This document shows, in pieces, positions 10,721 through 21,482 of a stretch of 24,466 nt of DNA. Within the stretch, counting starts at the first letter, position 1; each line of letters opens with the position of its first letter. The DNA is taken from the NCBI GenBank assembly GCA_902565325.1, contig CACFEM010000011.1, forward strand, positions 1 through 24,466, in the 5' to 3' direction. Both the position numbers and the translations under genes were made by a program. The notes beneath the pieces were generated by a model. It was given only the letters and a program-made list of their open reading frames with translations. It made no database searches and was not told where the DNA came from. The stretch is from an uncultured Pelagibacteraceae bacterium. GTDB taxonomy: Bacteria; Pseudomonadota; Alphaproteobacteria; Pelagibacterales; Pelagibacteraceae.

Positions 10721-13639
10721 TTAATCAAATACCTTGTTAATTATTTCTTGTTGTTGAGAATTATGCCTTTTGGCATATCCTGTTGCAGGAGTTGCGTCTG
10801 GGCTTCTTCCTATATAAGAAATTTTATTATTATTAGCCTTTAAAGTGTCTAATGTCCATTGGATATAATCTCTAACTGAAAACCAAGCACCCATATTTTT
10901 TGGTTCTTCTTGGCACCAAAAGAATTCAGCATTTTTAGCATATGGTTTTAACTCCTTAACCAAAGCTTTTGCTGGAAATGGATACAATTGTTCAATTCTA
11001 TACATCACCACATCATCTCTTTTGAGCTTTTCTCTGGCATCTAATAAATCAAAATATACTTTTCCAGAGCAAAGAATTACTTTTTTAATTTTAGAACTTT
11101 CTTTTAGTTTAATAAATCCTTTGGACTTAGGATCGATAGAATGATCCCACAGTACCCTATGGAAAGTATTTTTTTTGTTAAAATCTTCTAAATTTGAAAC
11201 ACAATACTTATTTCTTAATAATGATTTTGGTGTCATTATGATTAGTGGCTTTCTGAAACTCCTATGCATTTGTCTTCTTAAAGCATGAAAATAATTTGCT
11301 GGAGTTGTACAGTTCATTACTTGCATATTATCGTTTGAGCATAGTTGTAAAAATCTCTCTAACCTTGCCGATGAATGTTCTGGTCCTTGCCCTTCATATC
11401 CATGAGGCAACAGCATCACAATACCAGATGCTCTATTCCACTTTCTCTCACCAGATGCAATAAATTGATCAATTACTACTTGAGCGCCATTAGCAAAGTC
11501 ACCGAATTGTGCTTCCCAAAGAGTGAGTGTATTTGGTTCTACTAAACTATAACCATATTCAAAGCCCAAAACTGCAAGTTCAGACAAAAAACTATCTACT
11601 ACTTCAAATTGCTTTTGATTTTTAGAAATATTATTAAGAGGAATGTACCTAGAATTATCTATTTGATTTCTCAGTACAGAATGTCGTTGACTAAATGTTC
11701 CTCTTCCAGAGTCTTGTCCTACAAGCCTAACTGGATATCCCTCTTCTAGCAAAGATCCAAAAGCAAGAGCTTCTGCTGAAGACCAGTCAATTCCAGTACC
11801 TTTTTCGATACTTTCTTTTCTAGCATTAAATATTTTAGAGATAGTCTTATGAATATTTTTTTCTTCAGGAATATCATTTATTTTATCTGAAATTATTCTT
11901 AATTTATTTTCCTCAAAACCTGTTATACCCCTTTTATCTTTACCTCTTTCAGGTTTATATCTTGACCATGTTCCCTCAAACCATTCTATTTTAGGTTTAT
12001 AATCTTTTGCACTTTTGTATTGTTCATCAAGTAAACCTTTAAATGATTTAACATTTTGATTTAACAATTCTTCAGTTATAGATTTTTCGTTTACTAATTT
12101 ATTTCCATAAATTTTGTAAACACTGGGATGAGATCTAATTTTTTTATACATTAAAGGTTGAGTAAATGAAGGCTCATCTCCCTCATTATGTCCAAATCTT
12201 CTATAACAAATTAAATCTACTACTACGTCTCTATTAAATTTTAATCGAAATTCTGTTGCTATTCTAGTAGCATAAACAACTGCTTCTGGATCATCACCAT
12301 TAACATGAAGAATTGGTGCCTCTACCATTTTTGCAACATCAGATGGATAAGGTGAAGACCTGGCAAATCTTGGACTAGTAGTAAATCCTATCTGGTTATT
12401 AACAATAATATGAATTGTTCCTCCAGTGTTGTGTCCTGGTAGTCCAGACATTGCAAAACATTCTGCTACAACTCCTTGACCAGCAAAGGCTGCATCCCCA
12501 TGAATGAGAATAGGAATAACTTTATTTCTCTCTTTATCCTTATGGAAAAATTGTTTAGCTCTTGTTTGTCCTAGAACTACAGGGTTAACAGCCTCCAAAT
12601 GAGAAGGGTTATCTGTTAAACTTACATGAACTGAATTTCCATCAAACTCTCTGTTTGAGGATGCTCCTAAGTGATATTTAACATCACCAGCGCTATCTTC
12701 GGTATCAGAACTAAACTCACCAGCAAACTCGTTAAAAATTCTTTTATAAGATTTTTGTAAAACATTTGCCAATACATTAAGTCTGCCTCTATGAGACATG
12801 CCTATTTTAACTTCTTTTATATTATTTTGACCACCAATTTTTATTATTTGTTCGAGAGCAGGTATTAAACTTTCACCACCATCTAAACCAAATCTTTTTG
12901 TTCCTACATACTTTGTAGCTAAAAATTTTTCAAATCCTTCTGCCTGTACTAATTTATTTAATATTGCCTCTTTACCATTTTTTGTAAATTGAAGTGCGTT
13001 TTTATCTTGCTCTATCCTGTCTCTAAACCACATTCTTTCAACTGGATTTGAAATATGCATGAACTCATAACCTATTTTTCCACAATAGGTCTTCTTCATG
13101 AACTTAAGTATTTCTCTTATATTTGCATATTTACGATTAATTACTCCGTTTAGAAAAATTTTCTTATCGTAATTTTCTTTTTTAAAACCATAAAAATCTG
13201 GATGGAGCTCATCTAAATATTCAGACTCTCTCATTTCTAAAGGATCAAGATCTGCTAATAAATGTCCTCTTAATCTATATGCTCTAATTAATGCTACAGC
13301 GCTAATAGAATCTTTATTTGAGTCAGCAAGTAATTGAAAATTAAATTTTTCTGAAGTATCTAATTTAACATTATCAAAATCATTTTTATCTTGTTCTTCT
13401 ATTTTTTTTTGTAATTCATCAATATTAATCTTTTTTTTTGTAGGTCCCCACGATGGACCATTAATTTCTTTTGCTATAATATTTAATTCTTCACCAATTC
13501 CCTCAAAATAATTTGCCCAACTTTCTGGAAGATCAGCATCTTTATTCACAAACTTTAAATACATTTCTTCTATAAATGCACTATTAGATTTGTTTAAAAA
13601 TGAAGTTTTTTCGAAATCAAGATTTTTTGATGAAGACAT
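10721..13639 (-). CDS. sucA: 2-oxoglutarate dehydrogenase E1
   Basis: Thiamine-diphosphate E1 that decarboxylates 2-oxoglutarate and succinylates the lipoyl arm of SucB. The 972-residue length matches alphaproteobacterial SucA. Key segments in order: the N-terminal helper helix with [10 protein letters not shown] (22-31), [18 protein letters not shown] (117-134), [11 protein letters not shown] (280-290), the TPP/Mg site with [12 protein letters not shown] (380-391) and NNQIGFT (414-420), [11 protein letters not shown] further on, and the C-terminal [12 protein letters not shown]. The ATG has only A-rich sequence nearby; the AGAGGG upstream is about 17 bases away, which is far for a ribosome-binding site. 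An in-frame stop just upstream rules out a longer form. It begins 34 bases after sucD. Confidence 0.99.
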   Translation of the reverse strand: MSSSKNLDFEKTSFLNKSNSAFIEEMYLKFVNKDADLPESWANYFEGIGEELNIIAKEINGPSWGPTKKKINIDELQKKIEEQDKNDFDNVKLDTSEKFNFQLLADSNKDSISAVALIRAYRLRGHLLADLDPLEMRESEYLDELHPDFYGFKKENYDKKIFLNGVINRKYANIREILKFMKKTYCGKIGYEFMHISNPVERMWFRDRIEQDKNALQFTKNGKEAILNKLVQAEGFEKFLATKYVGTKRFGLDGGESLIPALEQIIKIGGQNNIKEVKIGMSHRGRLNVLANVLQKSYKRIFNEFAGEFSSDTEDSAGDVKYHLGASSNREFDGNSVHVSLTDNPSHLEAVNPVVLGQTRAKQFFHKDKERNKVIPILIHGDAAFAGQGVVAECFAMSGLPGHNTGGTIHIIVNNQIGFTTSPRFARSSPYPSDVAKMVEAPILHVNGDDPEAVVYATRIATEFRLKFNRDVVVDLICYRRFGHNEGDEPSFTQPLMYKKIRSHPSVYKIYGNKLVNEKSITEELLNQNVKSFKGLLDEQYKSAKDYKPKIEWFEGTWSRYKPERGKDKRGITGFEENKLRIISDKINDIPEEKNIHKTISKIFNARKESIEKGTGIDWSSAEALAFGSLLEEGYPVRLVGQDSGRGTFSQRHSVLRNQIDNSRYIPLNNISKNQKQFEVVDSFLSELAVLGFEYGYSLVEPNTLTLWEAQFGDFANGAQVVIDQFIASGERKWNRASGIVMLLPHGYEGQGPEHSSARLERFLQLCSNDNMQVMNCTTPANYFHALRRQMHRSFRKPLIIMTPKSLLRNKYCVSNLEDFNKKNTFHRVLWDHSIDPKSKGFIKLKESSKIKKVILCSGKVYFDLLDAREKLKRDDVVMYRIEQLYPFPAKALVKELKPYAKNAEFFWCQEEPKNMGAWFSVRDYIQWTLDTLKANNNKISYIGRSPDATPATGYAKRHNSQQQEIINKVFD

Positions 13640-13673
13640 CTTTTTATTTAATATATCCCTCTAATATTTTTTT

Positions 13674-14549
13674 TCAATTAGACAGTTTATCAAATAAAGT
13701 TTTTCCAATAATTGATGGTGATTTGGCGACTGTAATGCCACATTCTTCCATTTTTTTTATTTTATCTTCAGCTCCACCTTTGCCACCTGATATAATGGCA
13801 CCAGCATGCCCCATTCTTCTTCCTGGAGGAGCGGTAATTCCAGCGATAAATCCAACAATTGGTTTTTTAATCTTATGATTTTTTATAAATTCAGCCGCTT
13901 CTTCCTCGGCTGTTCCTCCAATTTCACCTATCATTAAAATAGATTCCGTTTCATTATCATTTAAAAATAAATCTAAACAATCTATAAAATTTGTTCCATT
14001 AATAGGATCGCCACCAATACCAATACAAGTTGATTGACCAAGTCCATTTTCAGTTGTTTGGGCTACTGCTTCATACGTCAATGTACCTGACCTTGATACA
14101 ATTCCAACACTTCCTCTTTTATGAATACTTCCTGGCATAATCCCAATTTTACATTCATCTGGTGTAATTATTCCTGGGCAATTAGGTCCAATTAATCTGC
14201 TACCAGATCCACTTAATTTTTGTCTGACCTTTAACATATCCTGAATTGGAATTCCTTCAGTTATACAAACAATAAGTTCAACTGAAGCATCAATAGCTTC
14301 AATGATTGCTGCTGCTGCAAATTTAGCAGGCACATAAATCATAGTTGCATCTGCTCCTACTTCATTTTTTGCCTCTATAACGCTATTAAAAACTGGTCTG
14401 TCTAAATGTTTTTGTCCACCTTTCTTAGGCGTAACTCCACCAACAAGATTGGTTCCATATTTTATAGCCTGCTCTGAATGAAATGTTCCATGTGAACCAG
14501 TAAATCCCTGACAAATTACTTTGGTATTTTTATTTACTAAAACCGACAT
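13674..14549 (-). CDS. sucD: Succinyl-CoA ligase alpha subunit
   Basis: The alpha subunit binds CoA and carries the phosphohistidine of succinyl-CoA synthetase, the substrate-level phosphorylation step of the TCA cycle. The 291-residue protein has the CoA-binding Rossmann segment ([17 protein letters not shown], residues 13-29), [11 protein letters not shown] in the middle, the [12 protein letters not shown] loop, and [14 protein letters not shown] with the active-site histidine at 248. Its ATG is one base after the sucC stop. It is followed by a 34-base gap before sucA in which I see only AT-rich sequence. Confidence 0.98.
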   Translation of the reverse strand: MSVLVNKNTKVICQGFTGSHGTFHSEQAIKYGTNLVGGVTPKKGGQKHLDRPVFNSVIEAKNEVGADATMIYVPAKFAAAAIIEAIDASVELIVCITEGIPIQDMLKVRQKLSGSGSRLIGPNCPGIITPDECKIGIMPGSIHKRGSVGIVSRSGTLTYEAVAQTTENGLGQSTCIGIGGDPINGTNFIDCLDLFLNDNETESILMIGEIGGTAEEEAAEFIKNHKIKKPIVGFIAGITAPPGRRMGHAGAIISGGKGGAEDKIKKMEECGITVAKSPSIIGKTLFDKLSN

Positions 14550-14550
14550 T

Positions 14551-15711
14551 TTATTTTATCGCCTCAACAATTTTCTTAGCAGCATCATCTAAATTTTCTG
14601 CAGAAATTAATTTTAATCCAGAATTATCAAGAATTTCTTTTCCTTCTTTGAAATTTGTGCCTGCTAATCTTACAACCAAAGGTACGCTAATATTAATTTC
14701 TTTAGCTGCATCAACTACACCTTGGGCAAGAACATCACATCTCATTATTCCTCCAAAAATATTAATTAAAATACCTTTAACATTTTTATCTGAGAGAATT
14801 ATCTTTAATGCAGCAGATACTTTTTCTTTGGATGCACCGCCACCTACATCTAAAAAATTTGCTGGCTCTTTACCATACAATTTAATTATATCCATTGTTG
14901 CCATTGCTAATCCTGCCCCATTCACCATACAGCCAATAGTTCCATCTAGCTTGATATACGCAAGATCATGCTTGCTAGCTTCTATCTCGGTAGGATCTTC
15001 CTCATTTAAATCTCTTAATTCAACAATTTCTGGATGCCTGAATAAAGCGTTAGAGTCGAAATTAACTTTTGCATCTAAACAAACAATTTTTTCCTCTTTT
15101 GTCAAAATTAATGGATTTATTTCAACCATGTTTGCGTCAGTACCTACAAACATTTTATATATTGATTTAATTAATTTTATTGCTTGTCTTTTTGCGTCTT
15201 CATTTAAATTAAAAATATTTATTATTTTTTCACAATCTGAATCAGAAATTTCATCACCCATATCAACTTTTGTAGTTATAATTTTTTCAGGTGAACTGCT
15301 TGCAACTTCTTCAATGTCCATCCCTCCTTGGTCACTTGATATAAATGCAATTTTAGAACTTGCCCTATCAACCAGGCACGATAAGTAAAATTCTTTATCT
15401 ATATTTGATGATTCTTCTACGTATAATCTTTTTACCTCTCTACCCTCAGGGCCAGTTTGATGAGTAACTAGTGTTTTTCCAAGTAATTCTTTAGCTGCTA
15501 CCGTAAGTTCCTCAATAGAGTTTAAAATTTTTACACCACCAGCTTTTCCTCTACCACCAGCATGGATTTGTGCTTTAAGCACATATTTCTCAGTTTTGAG
15601 TGCTTTTGCTTTTTGAATAAGTTCATCAACATTAAGCGAAAATACTCCTTCGGGAACTACAGCTCCATATTTTTTTAATATTTGTTTAGCTTGATGCTCG
15701 TGAATATTCAT
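14551..15711 (-). CDS. sucC: Succinyl-CoA ligase [ADP-forming] beta subunit
   Basis: The beta subunit supplies the nucleotide and succinate sites. The 386 residues fit the family (E. coli 388). The ATP-grasp start [16 protein letters not shown], the loop [14 protein letters not shown] (48-61), [23 protein letters not shown] and the [15 protein letters not shown] segment are all diagnostic. The gene lies 2 bases after mdh and 1 base before sucD, so mdh-sucC-sucD are tightly packed. Nucleotide preference (ADP or GDP) cannot be told from the sequence. Confidence 0.98.
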   Translation of the reverse strand: MNIHEHQAKQILKKYGAVVPEGVFSLNVDELIQKAKALKTEKYVLKAQIHAGGRGKAGGVKILNSIEELTVAAKELLGKTLVTHQTGPEGREVKRLYVEESSNIDKEFYLSCLVDRASSKIAFISSDQGGMDIEEVASSSPEKIITTKVDMGDEISDSDCEKIINIFNLNEDAKRQAIKLIKSIYKMFVGTDANMVEINPLILTKEEKIVCLDAKVNFDSNALFRHPEIVELRDLNEEDPTEIEASKHDLAYIKLDGTIGCMVNGAGLAMATMDIIKLYGKEPANFLDVGGGASKEKVSAALKIILSDKNVKGILINIFGGIMRCDVLAQGVVDAAKEINISVPLVVRLAGTNFKEGKEILDNSGLKLISAENLDDAAKKIVEAIK

Positions 15712-15713
15712 TA

Positions 15714-16676
15714 TTATTTAGATAAATCAGGATCTATTTTAGATGCAGCTTCCCATAAAGCTTTTACAGCATCTATTGAATGCATAAATTCTTTTTTTTC
15801 TTTTTCATCTAAATCAATCTCTTCAATTTTTTCTACACCATCTTTTCCAATGACAACAGGAACACCTGCATAAACATTTTTCACACCATATTCTCCATTT
15901 AATTGTACAGCGCAGGGTAATAATTTTTTCTGATCATTTAAATATGCTTCTGCCATTTGAACACCTGAAGCTGCTGGTGCATAAAAAGCTGATCCTTTTT
16001 CTAAATATTTAACTATTTCCGCACCACCATCTCGTGTTCTTTGATTAATTTCCTCAACTCTTTCTGAAGAAATCTTTCCATCCTTTACAAGATCCAACAA
16101 TGGTTTACCTGAAATTTTTGTAAATCTTGGCATAGGAACCATAGTGTCACCATGACCACCCATAACCATTGCCTCAATTTCTCTAACTGGCACATTTAGT
16201 TCTAATGATAAAAATAATTTAAATCTCGAACTATCTAAAATACCTGCCATACCAACAACTTTATTTGATGGCAAACCTGAAAATTTTTGAAATGCCATAA
16301 CCATAACATCTAAAGGATTGGTGATACAAATCACAAAAGCGTTAGGAGCATTTTTCTTAACACCCTCAGCAACTTGTTTAATAATTTTTAAGTTAATCCC
16401 AAGAAGATCATCTCGGCTCATTCCAGGTTTTCTTGGAACACCTGCTGTAATTATAATTACATCTGAATCTTTTATATCTTCATAGTTGTCAGTTCCTGAA
16501 TACCTAACATTAAATCCATCTACTGAAGAAGATTGAGCAATATCTAATGCCTTTCCTTTTGCAATACCACTAGCTACATCAAATAAAACCACTTCATTTA
16601 CTAATTCTTTTGTTCCTATTAAATGTGCAAGAGTTCCACCTATTTGGCCTGCACCAATTAAAGATATTTTTGTCAT
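15714..16676 (-). CDS. mdh: Malate dehydrogenase (LDH-like type)
   Basis: NAD-dependent malate dehydrogenase that regenerates oxaloacetate. The 320-residue protein is of the lactate-dehydrogenase-like type typical of Alphaproteobacteria. [12 protein letters not shown] (8-19) binds NAD. The mobile loop [13 protein letters not shown] has Arg at 82, the position that sets malate rather than lactate specificity. ITNPLDVM follows at 118-125, D148 and R151 flank the substrate, and the catalytic histidine is H175 in [10 protein letters not shown] clear AAGGA lies five bases before the ATG. It is 9 bases after mmsA and 2 before sucC. Confidence 0.97.
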   Translation of the reverse strand: MTKISLIGAGQIGGTLAHLIGTKELVNEVVLFDVASGIAKGKALDIAQSSSVDGFNVRYSGTDNYEDIKDSDVIIITAGVPRKPGMSRDDLLGINLKIIKQVAEGVKKNAPNAFVICITNPLDVMVMAFQKFSGLPSNKVVGMAGILDSSRFKLFLSLELNVPVREIEAMVMGGHGDTMVPMPRFTKISGKPLLDLVKDGKISSERVEEINQRTRDGGAEIVKYLEKGSAFYAPAASGVQMAEAYLNDQKKLLPCAVQLNGEYGVKNVYAGVPVVIGKDGVEKIEEIDLDEKEKKEFMHSIDAVKALWEAASKIDPDLSK

Positions 16677-16685
16677 TTATTTCCT

Positions 16686-18179
16686 TTATTTCATTGTTGG
16701 CATAACAAATTCCACATTTGATCGGACACCTGAAGGCCATCTGGATGTTACTGTTTTAAGTTTAGTATAAAATTTTATTCCTTCCATACCATGCATTCCA
16801 CTATCTCCAAATAATGATCTTTTCCAACCACCAAAACTATGAAATGCCATTGGAACTGGGATCGGCACGTTAATACCAACCATACCTACTTGAATTTTAC
16901 TTGCAAAAGTTCTACCTGCATCACCGTCTCTTGTATAAATACTAACTCCATTTCCGTACTCATGGTCGTTAATTAATTTTGCAGCTTCCTCAAAAGTTTT
17001 TACTCGAACAACTGATAAGACTGGACCGAATATTTCCTCATTGTAAATTCTCATATCTTTATTTACATGATCAAACAAGCATCCACCTATATAGAAACCA
17101 TTTTCATAACCTTGAAGTTTTAAACCTCTTCCATCAACCACTAGCTTTGCGCCTTCCTTGACACCTAAATCAACGTAACTTGTAACTTTTTCTAAATGTT
17201 CTTTTGTAACTAAAGGTCCCATTTCTGATGCTTTATCCATTCCAGGACCAACTTTTAAAGCTTCAGCTTTTTTTGATAATCTTGATACAAGTTCATCACC
17301 AATATCTCCAACCGCAACCGCAACTGATTGAGCCATACATCTTTCTCCAGCTGAACCATAAGCAGCACCCATTAAACCATTTACTGCACCATCTAAATCA
17401 CAATCTGGCATAACAACTAAATGGTTTTTTGCTCCACCCAAAGCTTGAACTCTTTTTTCATTTTTAGCTGAATTTTCATAAATATATTTTGCAATAGGAG
17501 TAGATCCTACGAAACTAACACCTTTGATATCTTTGTTTTCCAAAATTGCATCAACAGCTTCTTTATCTCCATTTATTACGTTAAATACTCCTTCTGGAAG
17601 ACCCGCCTCAGAAAGTAATTCTGCTAATCTTATTGCGCAAGAAGGGTCTTTTTCTGATGGTTTAAGAATAAAAGTGTTTCCACAAGCTATTGCTATTGGA
17701 AACATCCACATTGGTACCATAGCAGGAAAATTAAAAGGTGTAATACCTGCAACAACTCCTAATGGTTGTCTGATTGACCAACTATCAACATTGGTTCCAA
17801 CATTTTCTGAAAACTCACCTTTTAATAAATGTGGTATTCCACAAGCAAATTCTACCACCTCAAGTCCTCTAGTTAAAGAGCCTCTTGCATCCTCATAAAC
17901 TTTTCCATGTTCTGAAACTATTAACTTCGTTAATTCATCAGAATTTTTTTCAATTAATTCTTTAAATTTAAATATTATTCTAGCTCTTTGTAGAGCAGGT
18001 TTTAAAGACCAACTTTCAAATGCTTTTTTTGCTACCTCAACAGCACTGTCTAGATCAGATTTTGAAGCAAGTCTTACCTCTGACTCTTGTTCGCCAGTTG
18101 CTGGATTAAAAACTTTTCCTTTTTTATCTGAAGATCCCGGAATTATTTTACCGTTTACGAAGTGTTCTATTAATTTCAT
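16686..18179 (-). CDS. mmsA: CoA-acylating methylmalonate-semialdehyde dehydrogenase
   Basis: MmsA oxidises methylmalonate semialdehyde to propionyl-CoA, and malonate semialdehyde to acetyl-CoA, using CoA and NAD+. The pathways are valine, myo-inositol, beta-alanine or acrylate/3-hydroxypropionate breakdown. The 497-residue protein is an aldehyde dehydrogenase with TPFNFPAMVPMWMFP (147-161) and KPSEKDPS. The catalytic cysteine is C281 in GSAGERCMAQS. The usual general-base glutamate of aldehyde dehydrogenases is missing: the motif reads LGGAKNH (247-253), a hallmark of the CoA-dependent MmsA branch. It follows sdhB by 39 bases and has no visible Shine-Dalgarno sequence. It sits between sdhB and mdh, unlike the usual alphaproteobacterial order. 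The substrate in vivo is inferred. Confidence 0.93.
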   Translation of the reverse strand: MKLIEHFVNGKIIPGSSDKKGKVFNPATGEQESEVRLASKSDLDSAVEVAKKAFESWSLKPALQRARIIFKFKELIEKNSDELTKLIVSEHGKVYEDARGSLTRGLEVVEFACGIPHLLKGEFSENVGTNVDSWSIRQPLGVVAGITPFNFPAMVPMWMFPIAIACGNTFILKPSEKDPSCAIRLAELLSEAGLPEGVFNVINGDKEAVDAILENKDIKGVSFVGSTPIAKYIYENSAKNEKRVQALGGAKNHLVVMPDCDLDGAVNGLMGAAYGSAGERCMAQSVAVAVGDIGDELVSRLSKKAEALKVGPGMDKASEMGPLVTKEHLEKVTSYVDLGVKEGAKLVVDGRGLKLQGYENGFYIGGCLFDHVNKDMRIYNEEIFGPVLSVVRVKTFEEAAKLINDHEYGNGVSIYTRDGDAGRTFASKIQVGMVGINVPIPVPMAFHSFGGWKRSLFGDSGMHGMEGIKFYTKLKTVTSRWPSGVRSNVEFVMPTMK

Positions 18180-18218
18180 GAATACGGTGTTTTAGATCAA
18201 AAATATCGAATAGTCTAT

Positions 18219-18998
18219 TTAAACATTAGCTGTTGCTAACATTTTTTTTATTTCAGCTATAGCTTTTGCTGGATTCAAGCCCTTAGGACATGCATTTGTA
18301 CAATTTAATATTGTATGACATCTATATAATTTTAATTCATCTGAAACTTTTTTTAATCTAGCTTTTCTCTCTTCATCTCTACTATCAATAATCCATCTAT
18401 AAGCCTGTAGCAGAACTGCTGGACCTAAATATTTATCTCCATTCCACCAATAACTTGGGCAAGATGTAGAACAGCAAGCACACATAATGCATTCGTAAGC
18501 ACCATCAAGTTTTGCTCTATCTTCTTTAGACTGATAAATTTCTGTTGTCTGTTTTGTTGAGTTATTTTTTAACCAAGGTTCAATAGATTGATATTGTTTA
18601 TATAAGCCATCTAAATCACCAATCAAATCTCTTTTAACTTTTAAATGAGGTAGCGGATAAATATCAATATCACCATCTATCTCTGCATGAGGAGTTGTAC
18701 AAGCAAGTCCATTTTTACCACCCATATTCATAGCACAAGAACCACAAACACCATGGGCACAAGATCTTCTATAGGCCAATGTAGGATCAATTTCGTTTTT
18801 AATTTTATTTAGAATATCCAGCACCTTAGATGGACAATTATCCATATCAACTTCGTATGTATCAATTCTAGGATTTTCTTCTGTCGATGGATCCCATCTA
18901 TAAATATTTACTTTTCTTAAATTTTTAGATCCAGTTTTGTCTTTAAAATATTTGCCTTTTTTAACCTCTGAATTTTTAGGTAAACTTAGCTGAACCAT
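18219..18998 (-). CDS. sdhB: Succinate dehydrogenase iron-sulfur subunit
   Basis: SdhB carries electrons from the flavoprotein to quinone. The 259-residue protein has the [2Fe-2S] ligands C80, C85, C88 and C100. The [4Fe-4S] motif is C170-C173-C176 with C237, and the [3Fe-4S] ligands are C180, C227 and C233. The quinone-site tryptophan (SYWW, near 184) and histidine (RCHT, 228) are kept. The start ATG shares a base with the sdhA stop (TAATG). A 39-base gap to mmsA follows. Confidence 0.99.
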   Translation of the reverse strand: MVQLSLPKNSEVKKGKYFKDKTGSKNLRKVNIYRWDPSTEENPRIDTYEVDMDNCPSKVLDILNKIKNEIDPTLAYRRSCAHGVCGSCAMNMGGKNGLACTTPHAEIDGDIDIYPLPHLKVKRDLIGDLDGLYKQYQSIEPWLKNNSTKQTTEIYQSKEDRAKLDGAYECIMCACCSTSCPSYWWNGDKYLGPAVLLQAYRWIIDSRDEERKARLKKVSDELKLYRCHTILNCTNACPKGLNPAKAIAEIKKMLATANV

Positions 18999-20773
18999 TA
19001 ATATACTCGCTCTTGTGGTGGAAAATATTGAACTTCATTTGTTAAAGTTGATTTGTGTACTGCTCTATAACTAATCTTTGTATTTTTTCCATCACACCAA
19101 GCAAGAGTATGTTGCATAAATTTTTCGTCATCTCTTTTTGGATAGTCATCTCTCGCGTGAGCACCTCTGCTCTCTTTTCTATGATATGCAGACTCTACAG
19201 TAGTTACTGCTTGTCTTATTAAATTATCAAATTCTAATGTTTCAACTAAATCAGTATTAAATACTAAAGACCTATCTTTAACTGAAATTGAGTCCATACC
19301 ATCATAAGTTTTTTTAATCTCATCAACACCTTCTTTAAGATTTTTTTCTGTTCTAAAAACTGCACATTTCGACTGCATAGTTTTTTGCATTGAAAGTCTA
19401 AGTTCTGCAGTACTATTATTTCCTTGTGCATTTCTAAGTTTATCAAATCTATCTAAACATTTTTGTGTTTCTGACTCAGGAATTTCTTCATGAGGTGTTC
19501 CTGGCTTAACTAATTCAGCTGCTCTTTTTGCTGCTGCTCTTCCAAATACTACTAAATCAATTAAAGAATTAGAACCAAGTCTATTTGCTCCATGAACAGA
19601 GACACATGCCGCTTCTCCTATAGCCATTAAACCTGGAACAGTTTTTTCTGAGCCATTTACAGTTAATACCTCTGCTTTATAGTTTGTTGGAATACCACCC
19701 ATATTATAATGAACTGTTGGCACAACAGGAATTGGTTCTTTAGTTACATCTACATTTGCAAATAATCTCGCTGCATCAGTAATTCCAGGAAGCCTGCTTT
19801 CAATAATATCTTTATCTAAGTGACTTAGGTTCAAATGAACATGATCTTGATCTTTTCCAACACCTCTTCCCTCATTAATCTCAATAGACATAGATCTGCT
19901 AACGACATCTCTTGATGCTAAATCTTTTGCATTTGGAGCATATCTTTCCATAAATCTTTCACCTTTAGAATTTGTAAGATAACCCCCTTCTCCTCGCGCA
20001 CCTTCTGTTATTAAGGTGCCATGGCCATAAATTCCTGTTGGGTGAAATTGAACAAACTCCATATCCTGAAGCGGTAATCCAGCTCTTAAAACCATTGCAT
20101 TACCATCACCAGTGCAAGTATGTGCTGATGTTGCTGAATAATAAACTTTTCCATAACCACCTGTAGCAATAATTACTGTGTGCGCTCTAAATCTGTGAAT
20201 TGTGCCATCATTCAAATTCCAAGCAATTAGACCTTTGCATTCTCCATTCTTCATCAACAAATCTAATGCAAAATATTCTATAAAAAATTCTGTATTATGC
20301 TTTAACGCTTGTCCATATAATGTGTGTAAAATAGCATGTCCTGTTCTATCAGCTGCTGCACAAGTTCTTTGAACTATTCCATTTCCATAATTTTTTGTCA
20401 TTCCACCAAATGGTCTTTGATAAATTTTTCCTTCTTCAGTTCTGCTAAATGGAACTCCATATTTCTCTAACTCTAAAACTGCTTTAGGTGCTTCTTTACA
20501 AAGATATTCAATACTATCTTGATCACCTAACCAATCTGCACCTTTGACAGTGTCATACATGTGCCATCTCCAATCATCTTCTCCCATGTTTCCTAGTGCT
20601 GCTGATATTCCACCTTGTGCAGCTGATGTATGACTTCTGGTAGGAAATACTTTTGAGATACAAGCTGTTTTTAAGCCAGCTTCGCTGAGCCCTACGGCCG
20701 CTCTTAAACCTGATCCACCTGCACCAAGTACAACAACATCGTACTCATGGTCTATAATATTATATGCTTTCAT
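18998..20773 (-). CDS. sdhA: Succinate dehydrogenase flavoprotein subunit
   Basis: SdhA oxidises succinate to fumarate with covalently bound FAD. The 591 residues match the family. [10 protein letters not shown] (18-27) begins the dinucleotide fold, and H48 in [10 protein letters not shown] is the FAD attachment histidine. The active site is represented by FHPTG (H244), TEGARGEGG (256-264), ASRDVVSR (R288) and VHYNMGG (H355). The C-terminal domain includes [15 protein letters not shown]. Its start overlaps the sdhD stop by four bases (ATGA) and its stop overlaps the sdhB start by one. Confidence 0.99.
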   Translation of the reverse strand: MKAYNIIDHEYDVVVLGAGGSGLRAAVGLSEAGLKTACISKVFPTRSHTSAAQGGISAALGNMGEDDWRWHMYDTVKGADWLGDQDSIEYLCKEAPKAVLELEKYGVPFSRTEEGKIYQRPFGGMTKNYGNGIVQRTCAAADRTGHAILHTLYGQALKHNTEFFIEYFALDLLMKNGECKGLIAWNLNDGTIHRFRAHTVIIATGGYGKVYYSATSAHTCTGDGNAMVLRAGLPLQDMEFVQFHPTGIYGHGTLITEGARGEGGYLTNSKGERFMERYAPNAKDLASRDVVSRSMSIEINEGRGVGKDQDHVHLNLSHLDKDIIESRLPGITDAARLFANVDVTKEPIPVVPTVHYNMGGIPTNYKAEVLTVNGSEKTVPGLMAIGEAACVSVHGANRLGSNSLIDLVVFGRAAAKRAAELVKPGTPHEEIPESETQKCLDRFDKLRNAQGNNSTAELRLSMQKTMQSKCAVFRTEKNLKEGVDEIKKTYDGMDSISVKDRSLVFNTDLVETLEFDNLIRQAVTTVESAYHRKESRGAHARDDYPKRDDEKFMQHTLAWCDGKNTKISYRAVHKSTLTNEVQYFPPQERVY

Positions 20774-21099
20774 GTATTTAAATTAAAAATTACAATTATT
20801 GTAATTACTGGAATTGTTATAGCAAAAAAATTTAGGACTTTGTTTGCGGCATTTTTGGTTTTTTTATCGTTAATATAGTCTTCAAAAACCTCACTTATAG
20901 TCAAAGCTGAAAAAAAATAAGCAATAACTAAAAATAATCCAATTAGGAATTTAGATGGTTGTGTTGTTAAAAAATTCACTATTTCTAAATAACTTTTATC
21001 ATAAATATTCACTAAATTTATAATAAACCAAAGCATTAAAGGTAATAAGATTGCAGAACTAATTTTTAAGAATAACCATTTTTTTGTTACTGGCAGCAT
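20770..21099 (-). CDS. sdhD: Succinate dehydrogenase membrane anchor subunit, haem ligand position not His
   Basis: SdhD is one of two membrane anchors that bind quinone and, usually, haem b. The 109-residue protein has three hydrophobic segments at about 10-30, 50-70 and 89-107. The DY pair of the quinone site is present (D74-Y75, equivalent to E. coli D82-Y83). Counting back from it, the position of the haem-ligating histidine (E. coli H71) is F63, codon TTT. The protein has no histidine at all. Assignment rests on size, hydrophobicity, the EDY motif and its place between sdhC and sdhA. It overlaps sdhA by four bases and sdhC by one. Confidence 0.93.
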   Translation of the reverse strand: MLPVTKKWLFLKISSAILLPLMLWFIINLVNIYDKSYLEIVNFLTTQPSKFLIGLFLVIAYFFSALTISEVFEDYINDKKTKNAANKVLNFFAITIPVITIIVIFNLNT

Positions 21100-21479
21100 T
21101 ATATTAATCCTCTGCCAATAGAATAAATTAGAATAGTCAGAATAATCGAACCAAAAATAACTAACAAACCTGTAATTTTTGTTGTTTGTAATTCAAATCC
21201 ATAACCCAAATCCATAATCAAGTGTCTTATTTCACTTAACATTTGAAAACTAAATGACCAAGTTATTCCAATTAAAATAAATTTACCTAAAAAAGTTTCT
21301 AAAAAAATTTTTATAATTTGATAATTACTTTCTCCTAGAAGCATTAATGTAAACCAAATACAAATTAATGTGATTGCAAAAAAATTAATTATTCCTGTAA
21401 TTCTATGTGAAATAGATACTAATGAAGAAATATGCCATTTATAAATCTGTATGTGTGGTGATAAAGGTCTGTTTTCCAT
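21099..21479 (-). CDS. sdhC: Succinate dehydrogenase cytochrome b556 subunit, haem ligand position not His
   Basis: SdhC is the larger membrane anchor. The 126-residue protein begins RPLSPHIQIYKWHISSLVSI, as in alphaproteobacterial and mitochondrial SdhC. Three membrane segments lie at about 27-49, 63-83 and 103-120. The quinone-contacting Ser and Arg are kept (S22 and R26, equivalent to E. coli S27 and R31). The IRHLIMDLGYGFE motif is present with H86. The haem ligand position (E. coli H84) is Q79, codon CAA. It lies 3 bases after asd and overlaps sdhD by one base (TAATG). Confidence 0.97.
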   Translation of the reverse strand: MENRPLSPHIQIYKWHISSLVSISHRITGIINFFAITLICIWFTLMLLGESNYQIIKIFLETFLGKFILIGITWSFSFQMLSEIRHLIMDLGYGFELQTTKITGLLVIFGSIILTILIYSIGRGLI

Positions 21480-21482
21480 ATT

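Noticed and set aside
10336..10740. Plus-strand frames opposite the sucB lipoyl domain and linker
   Set aside because: The Thr, Ser and Phe-rich translations mirror the Lys and Glu-rich linker of sucB; no independent evidence for a gene.
13640..13673. Possible terminator in the sucD-sucA gap
   Set aside because: The only inverted repeat is five A-T pairs with a nine-base loop and there is no stable stem; the T-run alone is not enough.
14648..15388. A 246-codon open frame on the plus strand opposite sucC
   Set aside because: It is antisense to a fully conserved sucC, has no family motif, and its Ser, Ile and Leu-rich composition is what the complement of AT-rich coding DNA gives.
17524..17898. 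A 124-codon plus-strand frame opposite mmsA
   Set aside because: Lies wholly inside a conserved dehydrogenase gene and has no homologous motif.
18200..18240. TTAGCA, 16 bases, TAGACT as a promoter for mmsA
   Set aside because: Both boxes match only four of six positions and the -35 lies in the sdhB end; no better than chance in AT-rich DNA.
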